DNA of 64,000 bases from Paraescarpia echinospica. Its lineage: Eukaryota; Annelida; Polychaeta; Sabellida; Siboglinidae. The stretch covers positions 75,860,908 through 75,924,907 of the forward strand of contig CM034533.1 of NCBI GenBank assembly GCA_020002185.1. Direction: 5' to 3'. This document shows positions 1-49,800 of this stretch, piece after piece. The stretch's first letter is position 1; the number at the start of each line of letters is the position of its first letter. The translations under genes and the position numbers were made by a program. The notes beneath the pieces were generated by a model. It was given only the letters and a program-made list of their open reading frames with translations, ran no database searches and was not told where the DNA came from.

Positions 1-37
1 GGGTGAAAATAAAAATTGATCATTGTCTCGTTTTCAG

Positions 38-136
38 CTTACTCTACCAGGGCATAGTTCCTCCTGTAAACAGGACCGAAAAGGATTTCGACCCAGGAAC
101 GAAGTTCCACGTTTCGTTTTTCGTTCCCTACATCAG
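38..136 (+). CDS. ACE: ACE exon (third from last)
   Basis: The acceptor TTTTCAG ends at 37 and the donor AG|GTATTG follows 136. The first base completes a codon begun upstream. The exon encodes the DFDPGTKFH block and ends in VPYIR, split across the next junction. Confidence 0.88.
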
Positions 137-1535
137 GTATTGTTGTGTGTCTATATTCCGGTGTTTATGAAATTCTTCCATAAAAATGCTGTGCTAGAAT
201 ATAAGTTAAGGGTATGTGAATTAAACATTGTTCAATGACGACTTTACATTGCATAAACAGCTCGCAATAATATAACGGAAGGATGGCGGCGATAGGGTGA
301 TCGCATGTTTTGTTTATTGTTTAATTATATGTATGTAGTTTATATATCAATATTTATCAATAAATAAATGTCTCATTTGTCAATATTTGCTACACCTCCT
401 TGTATTATTCCCAGTAGTATGCATTACTTTTCCAGTCATCCGGATTAACATTCGCCATTATATATCCGATCTGTCGCTTGCGTCATTCTCTAGTTCTGTC
501 TCACATTACGCTTCTTCCGCTAGTTTTTTTTTCGTCCGGTCCTGTCATTCAACAGTGTATGCCCTATGTAGGCACATATCGTGTGGATATTGCAGTATTT
601 ATGTACGTTAATGTAACTACCCACGTCATTTTCAGATACTTCCTCAGTTTTATCGGCCAGTTCCAGTTTCACCAAGCACTGTGTGAGGCAGCCAGCCATA
701 AAGGACCGCTTCACAAATGCGACATCTACCAGTCGAAGAAGGCGGGAGACTTGTTAAAGTGAGGAGCCAACCACATTACTTCTAATTTAGTTTTTATAGG
801 TACAATTATCGGGAGGTCATGGTTAATTATAACTGTTAGAATGGCCTGTGTACACTAGATATAGGTAGTACGTGTTTCAATCACGTACATGATGAAACGC
901 GGCTTAGGGTAAGATGGTTTTAAACATTGGATCAATCCTATATATATATTGCGACAGTTTACTAGCAACATATACAGCACGTCACAGTTGCGGCATCAGT
1001 GGGTCAAGGCTATGTATTAATTTTTTATCTTTGTGTTTTATATGGATGTTTTTATCGATTTACTTGTTTCTATATGGACACAATGCTTGTCTGAAAAAAA
1101 CATTATATATATAAATATACGTATAACATTTTATCCATGCTTATTTTATATAACAAATAGAGCCTTTTGTATATTCCACTCTGAGTGTGCGAATAAAGAT
1201 ATCACTGTTAATAACACAACCATGCAATAACTGTAATGGCGCTGTAGGATATAGGCTTTATAATTCACAACAGATATATGTGTTGATAATATCAGAATAA
1301 ATGCTGCTATCATGCCAAGGTTGTACTGTGCTGACCGTCCAAGTAATTTGTTATTAGATCGGTGCTCAGCTTGGGAGCCAGCAAGCCTTGGCCTGAAGCA
1401 ATGGAAGTCATCACCGGTCAACAGAAATTCAACACCGCCGCCATATTGGAATACTTCAAGCCACTGCATGATTGGCTGAAACGAGCGAATGCCAAGGAGC
1501 ATGTCGGGTGGACGACGAAGAAGAAGAAGCACTAA
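38..1535 (+). CDS. ACE: Angiotensin-converting enzyme (M2 peptidyl-dipeptidase), C-terminal three exons
   Basis: This is the 3' end of an ACE-family zinc dipeptidyl-carboxypeptidase gene; the catalytic HEXXH exon lies left of the window. The spliced exons are 38-136, 636-758 and 1370-1535. The order of blocks matches the ACE C-terminal lobe: [18 protein letters not shown], then VPYIR joined to [16 protein letters not shown], then [12 protein letters not shown], then SKPWPEAM and [10 protein letters not shown]. Phases fit at both junctions. The protein ends in a lysine-rich tail (TTKKKKH) with no hydrophobic membrane anchor, so a soluble or secreted enzyme is likely, as in many invertebrate ACEs. 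I am confident of the family but not of the orthologue. Confidence 0.9.
636..758 (+). CDS. ACE: ACE exon (second from last)
   Basis: The acceptor TTTTCAG ends at 635 and the donor AA|GTGAGG follows 758. The exon encodes [16 protein letters not shown] and [13 protein letters not shown], the conserved buried helix of M2 peptidases. The apparent stop just after 758 lies in the intron. Confidence 0.88.
759..1369 (+). other. ACE intron
   Basis: This AT-rich intron, like the one at 137-635, shows no gene, RNA or recognisable repeat. Short open frames here have no family resemblance. Confidence 0.6.
1370..1535 (+). CDS. ACE: ACE terminal exon
   Basis: The acceptor GGTGCTCAG ends at 1369. The exon encodes [11 protein letters not shown] and [11 protein letters not shown] and stops with TAA at 1533-1535. 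The SKPWPEA block is diagnostic of ACE. Confidence 0.88.
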
Positions 1536-1787
1536 ATGAAACACTTCGTCATTGAATGCAATAGAACTAAGCATAATAATGACGAAACTTGCAATGTTCG
1601 AATGGATAAATTGTAACTGCTTTGCATCGCTATGCCATCATGCTTACATGAGGAGCATAGTCGGTGTAAACAGGTAGATTATATTCCTCTGCTTTCGTTT
1701 TTGGCATTTGCTATCAAGTATTAATTGTGGACGAGGTATAAAGGTGGATGCCTGCTGAATGGAAAGAGCATGCTAATGAATGTATAG

Positions 1788-2184
1788 CAATCAACTGACC
1801 TATTGGTGAGCTTGCTATAAAGGATGCATGCTTGTAATGGACAAACTCCCAAACAATCAACTGACCTATTGGTGAGTTTGCTATAAAGGATGCATGCTTG
1901 TAATGGACAAACTCCCAAACAATCACCTGACCTATTGGTGAGCTTGCTATAAAGGATGCATGCTTGTAATGGACAAACTCCCAAACAATCACCTGACCTA
2001 TTGGTGAGCTTGCTATAAAGGATGCATGCTTGTAATGGACAAACTCCCAAACAATCACCTGACCTATTGGTGAGCTTGCTATAAAGGATGCATGCTTGTA
2101 ATGGACAAACTCCCAAACAATCAACTGACCTATTGGTGAGCTTGCTATAAAGGAGCTTGTAATGGGCAAACTCCCGAACAATCC
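1788..2184. repeat. 66-bp tandem repeat, about 6 copies
   Basis: Units begin AATCAACTGACCTATTGG and are nearly identical, the last being shortened. Because 66 is a multiple of three, both strands show repetitive open frames that are not genes. The array lies about 250 bp downstream of the ACE stop codon. The stretch 1536-1787 shows nothing else. Confidence 0.9.
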
Positions 2185-2548
2185 CAATGTATGCATGGTG
2201 TAGTGGAGAAGCTATCGCCAATGACTGAATGCTAAATTTTATCAAGTTCCCTAAACGGTGGGGCTGGGTTATTTTGGGAACTACATGGAAATGAACTATT
2301 CTTGCAGCTAGCATGTGCACACACACGCACGCCCTCGTGCTCTCACGCACACGCGCGCGTAATTCGATGAACGCGCCATATTATTAAAGTTGGTAAATGG
2401 TCCATAAGAAAGGTCCAAACATTCCATAAGTACAGTACGTAGTAGTTGAATATATTATTACAAAATTACATGTAAGATGTGGCGTGATATTAAAATGTGC
2501 AATGTTGGCTTAAATTATACATTTCGTTGTGACTTGTTCGCCTTATGC

Positions 2549-2835
2549 AGTGGAGCGCCGTGGCGCAGTGCAAGAACATCGGACTCTCAGTCGAGACAAC
2601 CCGGGTTCGAGTCTTGTGCTGCCACAAGTTCGTTCACTCTATGTTGCTCCAGTTCACTCAGTTGTACGAATTAGTACCTGGCTATACACAGTGGTAGACA
2701 CATGTGTAGTCTTCTCGCATTAACTGCAGCGTGGCTGAATGCTTCGCAGAGAAGTCGAAATGGTGTTCATTTGAACAGGTCTGCCAGGGTGTAAAGCGCT
2801 TTAAGCAGTCATACAGACGCTATGTAAACACTTAT
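2549..2835 (+). repeat. tRNA-derived SINE with L2-like tail
   Basis: The head (2549-2625) carries an A box (TGGCGCAGTGC, 2561-2571) and a B box (GGGTTCGAGTC, 2602-2612) spaced as in a tRNA. The tail contains GTAAAGCGCTTTAAGC, a motif seen at the 3' ends of L2-type LINEs and their partner SINEs. Related tails occur at 3545-3720 and 13765-13875. The head has no clean anticodon stem or acceptor pairing and lies in front of a long tail, so it is a retroposon rather than a working tRNA. Confidence 0.65.
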
Positions 2836-4124
2836 CTACGTTTTATATGACCAACATAAACATCACCATATCATGCTGAATGAAGGAATGAGTGACAGAT
2901 TTTATTAAAAACAATGCATTGGAACACTGTACATTACACACACGCGTGCACGCACGCACGCTCCACATACGCACACGCGCGCGCACACACACACACACAA
3001 ATTCAAACAAACAATTGTCACCAACAATAGAGGGAACGTAGTCTGTCGTATCCAACAATTGCTCGCCTTCGTCGACTCGCCGACAAGAGTTGTGAGGACG
3101 ACAAATGTGACGCCGGACGCCGGTGGAGGATAATCTAGCGTGAACACTCTACTGGCGTTCTGGAGAGAAAGGGTGACTGGAGAAGTATATCATAAAACAT
3201 AAGGAAATATCACTACTAGACGTCATAGGGCATGAGCCGTCAGCAACGAATCACTGGTTGTCCACAACCAACTCCGCTAACGGCCCAGTCTAACAACATG
3301 CCTAACCCACCCCGGTTATTCCCATCTGACTCACGGAGTGAGACCTATGTGCCGCTAAAATTATTCAAAGAAATGCTGACTTTTCCTAAGTGGTATAAAA
3401 CGCACATAGAAGTTATGGATACAAAATGGCATGATAAAAGGGGTGGCCTGTTTAGAGAGGGTGGTCAGACATACAGATATGCAGAATATTAGATACATTA
3501 TTTTATGATATTAAAACATCGTTTAGCATTTGATAGGAATTAATGCATCCCAGAGAAGTCGAGATGGTGTTCGATTGAAGAGGTCTGTCAGGGAGTAAAG
3601 TGTAAAGCGCTTTGAGCTATCCTGAGGACTGGATACTGCGCTATATAACTAAGAACTTACCTTTAAGTTTATTTATCTCCCTTATTGTGACATGGATACT
3701 GCGCTATATAAATAAGACTTTATCATTTTTACTTACCTTTTAATTTGCCGCTACGGTTGGTAGTGACTAACGATATGGCAGTAGCCGATGCCTAGAGAGT
3801 CTGTTGACCATCTTAAACTATGTTATCGAGCCACATTACACGACAGATGGGTCGCCGCTTTACAAATTTAGTGTAAGACGGACTTCAATTGAAATATGAA
3901 ACGGATTGTGACAGAGTGTACATTTCCAAGGGGTAGCTGTATCAGTGATGAACCCAATTCAAAATGAGCAGTACTTTTAAATATTCACCCGTCTGTAAGC
4001 TGTGTATGTAAGACCTACATGCATACTTCTATCTCCTTATACGAATATATTATAAAGAACGATTCACTTCTGATGATCATACGTTTCCACTATATTCAGC
4101 GCAATCGCCATTGTTATTTGTCAT
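2836..4124. other. Intergenic stretch between ACE and the ODAD4-like gene
   Basis: No gene was recognised. It holds CA/CG-rich simple sequence around 2936-3000, a partial SINE tail at 3545-3720, and otherwise unannotated AT-rich sequence. A short open frame at 3232-3492 (+) has no family resemblance. Confidence 0.5.
3545..3720 (+). repeat. Partial SINE tail (same family as 2549-2835)
   Basis: The segment repeats the GAGAAGTCGA...GGTGTTC and GTAAAGCGCTTTGAGC blocks of the SINE tail. It ends with GCGCTATATAA followed by a second short copy of the same end. The tRNA-like head is missing, so this is a 5'-truncated copy. Confidence 0.6.
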
Positions 4125-4271
4125 CCAATCAGCTGCGTATTCGTCATAAGTCATGTGAATTACGTAACGCCGCCTATCGGCAAAACAGCGGGGCCTTATA
4201 TAATGGGTTGGGTGGGTCTCCGGGAGAGATATTAGCGCCAGAGGCGGCGTTTATCCTCCAAAGGTTTTGCA
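4125..4271 (+). promoter_or_regulatory. Putative promoter of the ODAD4-like gene (CCAAT and TATA)
   Basis: A CCAAT box lies at 4125-4129 and a TATATAA element at 4197-4203, which is 68 bases upstream of the ATG at 4272. A start of transcription near 4225-4235 would give a short leader. This is inferred from motif spacing only. Confidence 0.4.
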
Positions 4272-41686
<37,415 letters not shown>

Positions 41687-43754
41687 CTAGACAGGCATTG
41701 CGTATTCGTGTGTTGTGTGCGAGTACAATGATCCTCCTTGGTGCAGACATCCCGTGGGCGACGTTAATATCACTCAGGCCGCTCTGATGGCTCAAGACGA
41801 CGATGTCCAAGCCTCAACACTGTCTACTGTAACATATACTGGCTACTGTCACGTGCACGCCTACTGATGACCTAGGCCATCTGGATGAGCCTGGGTTTCC
41901 TCAAACCAAACCCTGTCACGACAGCCACATCATAGAAACGTTGTCACAACAGATATTCTAACCGCCAACATAATGCACACTCATCACATCAATACCTAAA
42001 TAAGTTCTTTTATACAGTTGGTCCATATTGGGTTTACGGACAACAAATCACGGAACAAGAAGTGACAATTTCACCGTCAGAATGATTTTATTCAGATTCC
42101 ATCGTCTCATTCCTACAGATCGTTGAGAACAATGTCATCTCGCCGAAATATACAATTCCACGTTCTTGCTTCAACTACTTTTAGTTTGTGTACCTTCAAA
42201 AACAACACATGGAGTATTAGTCTCCCAATTTATAAATAAATTCACTTGTTACAATCCTACAAAATAACAAAACATGTACACCAGTCAGGTAGTATTCACT
42301 TTACATGCATCTCTGCACTCTCTAATTCACATCATATTCTATATAATTGCTTCTCATTTACATAATCACGAATTCACACATCAACAGATACAAATAGTTT
42401 ATAAATCCCACAAACATATACAAGTACATACACACCAGATGAGTTCATAAGAATTTTTAGGACTATCTGTACAAATGCCACCTCCTGTTCCACTACTCAA
42501 AAATCTACCAGAAAAATTCGCACTTTGGCCAAACACATGTAAATGTGTACAGGCCTGAAAAAATACATAACTGTTAACACAATCGACCACTGTACATATT
42601 CGATTCAATGACTGATTAATTTTATACGTCGTCAACAGTTCAAATACAGCAACTCGACATTAAAACAAGAGAACTGATACAGCAACAAACAAGTCAACAC
42701 GAAGTAACTAATCACAACAGATGCTGCACGCATCGTCAAACTTGTAACCAAATCAACTGGCTGCGATACCCAAATGCAATCCGGAAAATATGACCACCAG
42801 GACGCTACTGCAATGAAATTCACATGTCGGGATATGAATAAAAAACCTTTCACTTACGAGAAACCGATATTCTAAACGTAGACACAACAGTTTTGACAAT
42901 TCTACAACATTTTCGTCACGCTGGCGACCCTCTCTGCCAGCGTCTTGAGCAATTCCAAACGGACGAATGAAATTCGTGCTGCGACGGAAAGAAATCCGCA
43001 AACCAAAAATGCGGCAGCTGCATCCAGGGGAGCAGTTGTTGCGACGACGTTAGTCTCTACATACACATGGCGTCAGAAAATAAAGCATCTCGTAAATGCT
43101 CGCCAGCAAAACATTCCATCTCTCCTTTGTACATGACATGATCACATGATATTGTACAATATCAACAAAATGTACAAACAGCCGGCTTCGGGTGTATAGT
43201 CGTATACGTGTATATATATCTCTGCTAAACGATGTATATTAAAATCTCGACAGCATCCACAGGTATATATATATGTGTGTGTGTGTGTATGTATATATAT
43301 ATATATAGACACTGTACAGAAGTTGATGTTCGTAGATAGTGCCGCTGACACTTTTACTTAATTACATACTGATTTGGAAGTGTCTGCACATGGTAAAATG
43401 CATATAATTGGTCGTTACTTTACCATGCTCTGTTTGAGATTGACCCACACGTTTTGTGAAGTTGTCTGTGAGCAAGGCTTTGATTAAACACACGGCTCAG
43501 TTACCCAGTAGCACTTTGTTTGTCTTCACTGTTATAGCATGGCTCAGTTACCCGGTAGCACTTTGCTTGTCTTCACTGTTATAGCATACAGAGACACGCA
43601 GCACACTTATAGACGGGAACATTCGGTTATTCCCCACACTAGAAATTCATACGTTTCATGAATTCTCCCGCACAGTTCATCCTCCCATCTGGACTGAATG
43701 AAGCAGCCGTCGCGTCAGTCGTGAAGGGAAAGACCTCCGTGGGACTACCACAGC
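41687..43754 (-). other. Convergent 3' region; probable KMT2 3' UTR
   Basis: No coding frame is credible. A minus-strand AATAAA at about 42086-42091 could end the KMT2-type transcript, giving a 3' UTR of about 1.65 kb. The ODAD4-like gene ends at the left edge on the other strand. A TA/TG simple tract lies at 43263-43308. Confidence 0.4.
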
Positions 43755-43847
43755 TCAGTTCATCCACTTGCGACAGTTGGGCGCGCCGCACAGACATGGG
43801 ATCTTGTGCTGGTCGTCCTCGAAGTCAAACTTGTAGTCGTAGGTCAG
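43755..43847 (-). CDS. KMT2C/D: KMT2C/D-like terminal exon (post-SET)
   Basis: The acceptor TTGCTTCAG precedes 43847 and TGA is at 43755-43757. It encodes [18 protein letters not shown] and [11 protein letters not shown], with the three post-SET cysteines (CLC and C in PNC). Confidence 0.95.
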   Translation of the reverse strand: MTYDYKFDFEDDQHKIPCLCGAPNCRKWMN

Positions 43848-46800
43848 CTGAAGCAACAAGTCACACGTCTAGTTCCGACTGTCAATGTTTACAAGATGGC
43901 ATTCACTCATTCGCACGCTAAGGAATCATCTCAGACCTTCAATGTCCGATATCAGACAAAATTACTTTTACCTGGCCTCAGTCCCCTCCTCAGATGAAAG
44001 TTTGTCAATATTGATATGATTATATCAATATATTAACAGTATCGGTCCGCAGCATAAAATATCGATGTCTGACACCAGTAAAAACTTCCTCTGAACCCCT
44101 TTCCCCAAACGAAACTGATTTTGTCTGATATCGGACACTGACGTTCTGTGATGACCCAAACACATACAGCATTGGTTACTGAAAATATCTATGCATACAA
44201 TATAAATGTGCTGTGGGAAATTTTTGTGGCGAGTCAGCAAGGCCGTGTTGCATTAGTAGTAGTTACACATCTAAAAGATATAACATCACTATGAGACATA
44301 ATATAACGGTTTTATATGACAACCTTGATTTGTTTAAAGAGAGACAGTCTATTGCTCTACCCTGAATAGCCAGCGCAGTAATTTGTAACAGGCAGTCTGT
44401 TGTGTTGAATGTGTTGAATGTGGTAAATTGGGAAATTGTTAAACATCAAAGGGTTTGCATTAATTCACCCCGCCAATAAATCTTGTTTTGAAACTGGATG
44501 TTTTGTTCACTATTTGAACAGACTCTCAGGTCGGATCTTCCACATTACAAACATTGTTACGGGCTTCCTAAACACAATTAGGCAGGCAGTATACATTACC
44601 TTCAACATAGTTATTATAGTCATAAGAACATGATATTAATACATGAAAAACTATGAGCAGACTGCCTCCTTTTAAGGCACACACTCCTGCACACCAACGC
44701 CATCCAGATGAACAAACATTGTAGTCAAAACTGGTGACAACTGCTTATTTGGCTTTGTTGGCAAATACCAAACTTACACAGCAGACGAAACACTTACCAA
44801 TGTCGAAAACACGACAGTAACACTTACAGCACACCTTTTTTGCTAGTTTGCAATTACACCAAATAATAATAGTAATCTTTATTGATACATAATGTTCAGT
44901 ATAGCACAGATGTAGCAGTAATATGAGACAAGGTAAATACATTACATAACACTTGGAAGAAAGCAACACATTGCTTGTGCTCCTTATTCATGTCATATTT
45001 GAAATGTGCTATAATTCATGTAAAAAAAAAAACATAATATATAAACATCTTCATAATAAACTAACTAATTATTTAATAGTGCATTATATGAGTACCGTAA
45101 CACAGAACACTGGGTACATCTTAACATAAAAAAATTATATCAAAGCAGAATTTAGCATATGTTTGCTAGAATTAGACGCTTGGTCATTTGTTTGAACATA
45201 TGAAGAGATGTACAATATTGTAAATAGTTATTTGTAATAAATGTATTCCGGATTTTAGGATCAACATCAGCCAAAGACAATTGTCTGCAATTCTTGCAGT
45301 ATGGTATTTTATGTTACGTCCTGCCATGTATTATATTTATGTGTGGATATTAGAAAAATTAAGTACAAACAATTGATGTAGAAGTCATATAGACAAACTG
45401 GAAATAACGAAGACTACAACATTTATAAAGAAGCACTAAACCAAGCTACAACTGAAATTAGAAACTCGAAGAGAAGCTATGAACAAAAATTTGCTTCTAA
45501 TAAAAAACAAGACAGCAAGAGTTTTTATGCATATGTTCGGAGTAAACAGAAAGTTCAGGTTAAGGTCAGTCTCTAGTAGCTAGTGCTAGAAATATAATAT
45601 CAGAGGGATTCTTAATGGCAGAAGACCTGAATGAGTATTTTAGTTCAGTGTTTACCAGGGAAGATATTAGTTCACTGCCAATGCCAGAGGCTAAGTTCAA
45701 GGGGGCAGATTCAGACTATTTAGGACAGTTAATTGTAACCCCGGAAATGGTAGCTAAGAAAATTAGGGCTATGAAGGATAATAAATCACCTGGAGTGGGT
45801 GGGATTCCGCCCAAACTACTATTGGAAATTGTAGAACAAATTAGCATACAACTTGCAAAAGTTTTCAATTTGTCATTAGAAGAGGGAGTGGTTCCTTTAG
45901 AATGGAAAGAAGCAAACATTATACCGTTATTTAAAAAAGGTTTGAGAAACAAGTCAGAGAACTACCGACCAGTGAGTTTAACGTCAGTAATTTGCAAATT
46001 ATTAGAAAGACTAATTAAAGATCACATGGTGGATTTTTTTGTTAAACAAAACTTGATAAACCCATCTCAACATGGTTTTTTTTAAAGCGAGGTCATGCTT
46101 AACAAATATGTTATGTTTTTTGGAAGACATCACTAAGTGGGTAGATGAGGGATCACCGGTAGATATCGTCTACTTAGATTTTCAAAAAGCTTTCGACAAA
46201 GTACCACATCAAAGATTACTGCTGAAACTAAAGGCCCATGGCATAGGAAATGGTATAATAAACTGGATAGAACAATGGCTGATTGACAGAAGACAACGTG
46301 TAGTAGTTGATGGGGAGGCTTCAAACTGGAAATCGGTATTGAGTGGGGTACCACAGGGATCAGTATTAGGACCTATATTATTCTTAATATATATCAACGA
46401 TTTGGATGATGAAATAACAAGCGGATGATACAAAAGTGTTTAGAAGGATTAAAAGTGATGGGGATAGACAGCATTTACAAGATGATCTAGACAGGTTGAT
46501 CAAATGGTCTGAAAAGTGGCAAATGCTGTTCAATTTTGGGAAATGTAAATGCCTCCACACAGGACATGGGAACGAAGAGGTAGAATATACAATGGGGGTA
46601 CTGTACTAAGTACTACTGTAAAAGAAAAGGACTTAGAGTTAACCATTAGTGCTGATATTAAGGTTTCAGAGCAGTGCGGAATTGCAGCTTCAAAGGGAAA
46701 TCAAATCCTTGGATTAATTAGGCAAAACATAACGTATAAGGAAAAAGAGCTAATAATACTGCTGTACAAAACAATAGTTAGGCCTCATTTAGAATATTGT

Positions 46801-49800
46801 ATTCAAGCGTGGAGGCCATATCGCAGGAAGGACAGATATGCTAGAAAGAGTGCAGAGGAGAGCAACTAAAATTATACCAAAACTGAGGGATCTTAGTTAC
46901 GAAATATGCCTAAAAAAATGCGGTTTAACAACACTAGAGACCAGGAGATTGAGAGGAGATCAGATAGAAGTGTTTAAAATACTGATTGGTTATGAAAATA
47001 TTGATAGAAATATTTTTTTTCAGTTAAGAAAGATAGAAGGACTAGAGGACATGAAGTTACATTAGCAAAGGAGCAGAGTAGATTAGATATAACAAAGTTT
47101 TAATTTTCACAAAGGACTGTAAATGAATGGAACAGATTATCTGCTGATTCTGTGGGTGCTAGTAGCGTGAATATGTTTAAAAATAAATTCGACACATACC
47201 TCAGACGGGCGGGATACACATAGATAAAAGGGGCGGATTCTCGATAAGCCAAAGGGCTTCCTTGTCCACCTGCCACCTAGAGTTAATTCTCTGGGTGGCA
47301 ATCTTGTTAAATCTACTTAGATTTTCAGAAAGCTTTCGACAAAGTGCCACATCAAAGATTACTGCTTAAACTAAAGGCCCATGGCATAGGAAATGGTTTA
47401 ATTAACTGGATAGAAAATGGATAATTGACAGAAGACAACGGGTAGTAGTTGATGGGGAGGCTTCAAACTGGAAATCAGTTGTGAGTGGGGTACCACAGGG
47501 ATCAGTACTGGGACCTATATTATTCTTAATATCTATCAACGATTTGGACGACGATATAACAAGCAAGGTGTAGAAATTTGCGGTTGATACAAAATTGTTT
47601 AGAAGGATTATTTTGGCAGAATCAACTCCTATAAAAATCACAAAATCACAATTGAAACTGGAATAAAACTAGAGCTACAGGTTTCCTTCGATTACAAAAC
47701 AAAGATTTGTAAAAACATGACAGAACAATGATACAGCCACAAACAGATGCCATACAACTGAATTTGTGAAAATGTTCATCAAGTTTGAAGAATAATTAAC
47801 TAACAAAATGTTTGTTTTACACGACTAGAAAATTCCACAACTAGAAAAGTCGACTCACATCGATGTTTCGACCACCTTTGGCGGCCATCGTTATGACAGT
47901 TCCTGATGAAGGCCGCCGAAGGCATTCAAAATCTGAGTCAAGTAAGTTGTGTAATCAGACAATTATTTCTTTATTTACATATAACTGAGTGCTTTCTGCT
48001 CACCTCCTCGCCCCGCGTGAGACGGCGCTTGGCGATGATGATGATCTTGCTGTCCTTCTCAAAGGGCACGACCTCAGCGACACAGTTGGGATTGCAGGAG
48101 TGGTTGATGTAGCGTGCCGGGCCGCCCGTCATCGTCGCATCAATCACCAGATTGTCATCAATGCGGAACATGTACACACCACGATTCTGCAGACATGCCA
48201 AGTGTCAATGAATACATTCAAGGAAGCACTGACAGTAGGAAAGAGATGGTGCACACTTGATGAATATATTTTGGAAGACAATTGCCGTTGTGGTAGAAAG
48301 TATAGCAATCAATTGCCACAAACATATAAGGATACCATATGGAACACACTTAATGATAATAACAAGATAATTGTTTGTATCTGAATCCTTGGAAATTAAG
48401 CTCAGAGGCGCATCAAGACAAAAAGGTTGACAATGTAAAAAAAAGTGAGCCTATGAAACTGACAATGCTTGAGGTAAAAGCCAAGTTAAACAAAACATAC
48501 CATCGGTGGATATCTCAAAACAGTCTGGACCAAACATTAACAGCTACAGAGGTTGTCACATACACAACCTGTGTATTTACCTCACTACACACACATACAA
48601 CTTGTGCATACAACGAAACATACAGTACTTGTGTACCTCGCTACATACACACAACTTGTGCATACAACAAAACATACAGTACCTGTGTACTTCGCTACAT
48701 ACACACAACTTGTGCATACAACGAAACATACAATACTTGTGTACCTCGCTACATACACACAACTTGTGCATACAATGAAACATACAGTACCTGTGTACCT
48801 CGCTACATACACACAACTTGTGCATACAATGAAACATACAGTACCTGTGTACCTCGCTACATACACACAACTTGTGTATTCAATGAAACATACAGTACCT
48901 GTGTACCTCGCTACATACACACAACTTGTGCATACAATGAAACATACAGTACCTGTGTACCTCGCTACATACACACAACTTGTTCATACAATGAAACATA
49001 CAGTACCTGTGTACCTCGCTACATACACACAACTTGTTCATACAATGAAACATACAGTACCTGTGTACCTCGCTACATACACACAACTTGTGCATACAAT
49101 GAAACATACAGTACCTGTGTACCTCGCTACATACACACAACTTGTGCATACAATGAAACATACAGTACCTGTGTACCTCGCTACATACACACAACTTGTG
49201 CATACAATGAAACATACAGTACCTGTGTACCTCGCTACATACACACAACTTGTGCATACAATGAAACATACAGTACCTGTGTACCTCGCTACATACACAC
49301 AACTTGTGCATACAATGAAACATACAGTACCTGTGTACTTCGCTACATACACACAACTTGTGCATACAACGAAACATACAATACTTGTGTACCTCGCTAC
49401 ATACACACAACTTGTGCATACAATGAAACATACAGTACCTGTGTACCTCGCTACATACACACAACTTGTGTATTCAATGAAACATACAGTACCTGTGTAC
49501 CTCGCTACATACACACAACTTGTGCATACAATGAAACATACAGTACCTGTGTACCTCGCTACATACACACAACTTGTTCATACAATGAAACATACAGTAC
49601 CTGTGTACCTCGCTACATACACACAACTTGTGCATACAATGAAACATACAGTACCTGTGTACCTCGCTACATACACACAACTTGTGTATTCAATGAAACA
49701 TACAGTACCTGTGTACCTCGCTACATACACACAACTTGTTCATACAAAGAAACATACAGTACCTGTGTACCTCGCTACATACACACAACTTGTGCATACA

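Noticed and set aside
1788..2184. CRISPR-like regularity in the 66-bp and other arrays
   Set aside because: The repeats are head-to-tail with no unique spacers and the genome is animal. No CRISPR array is present anywhere in the window.
2549..2625. Functional tRNA gene
   Set aside because: A and B boxes are present but acceptor and anticodon stems do not pair convincingly. The sequence continues into a SINE tail with relatives nearby.
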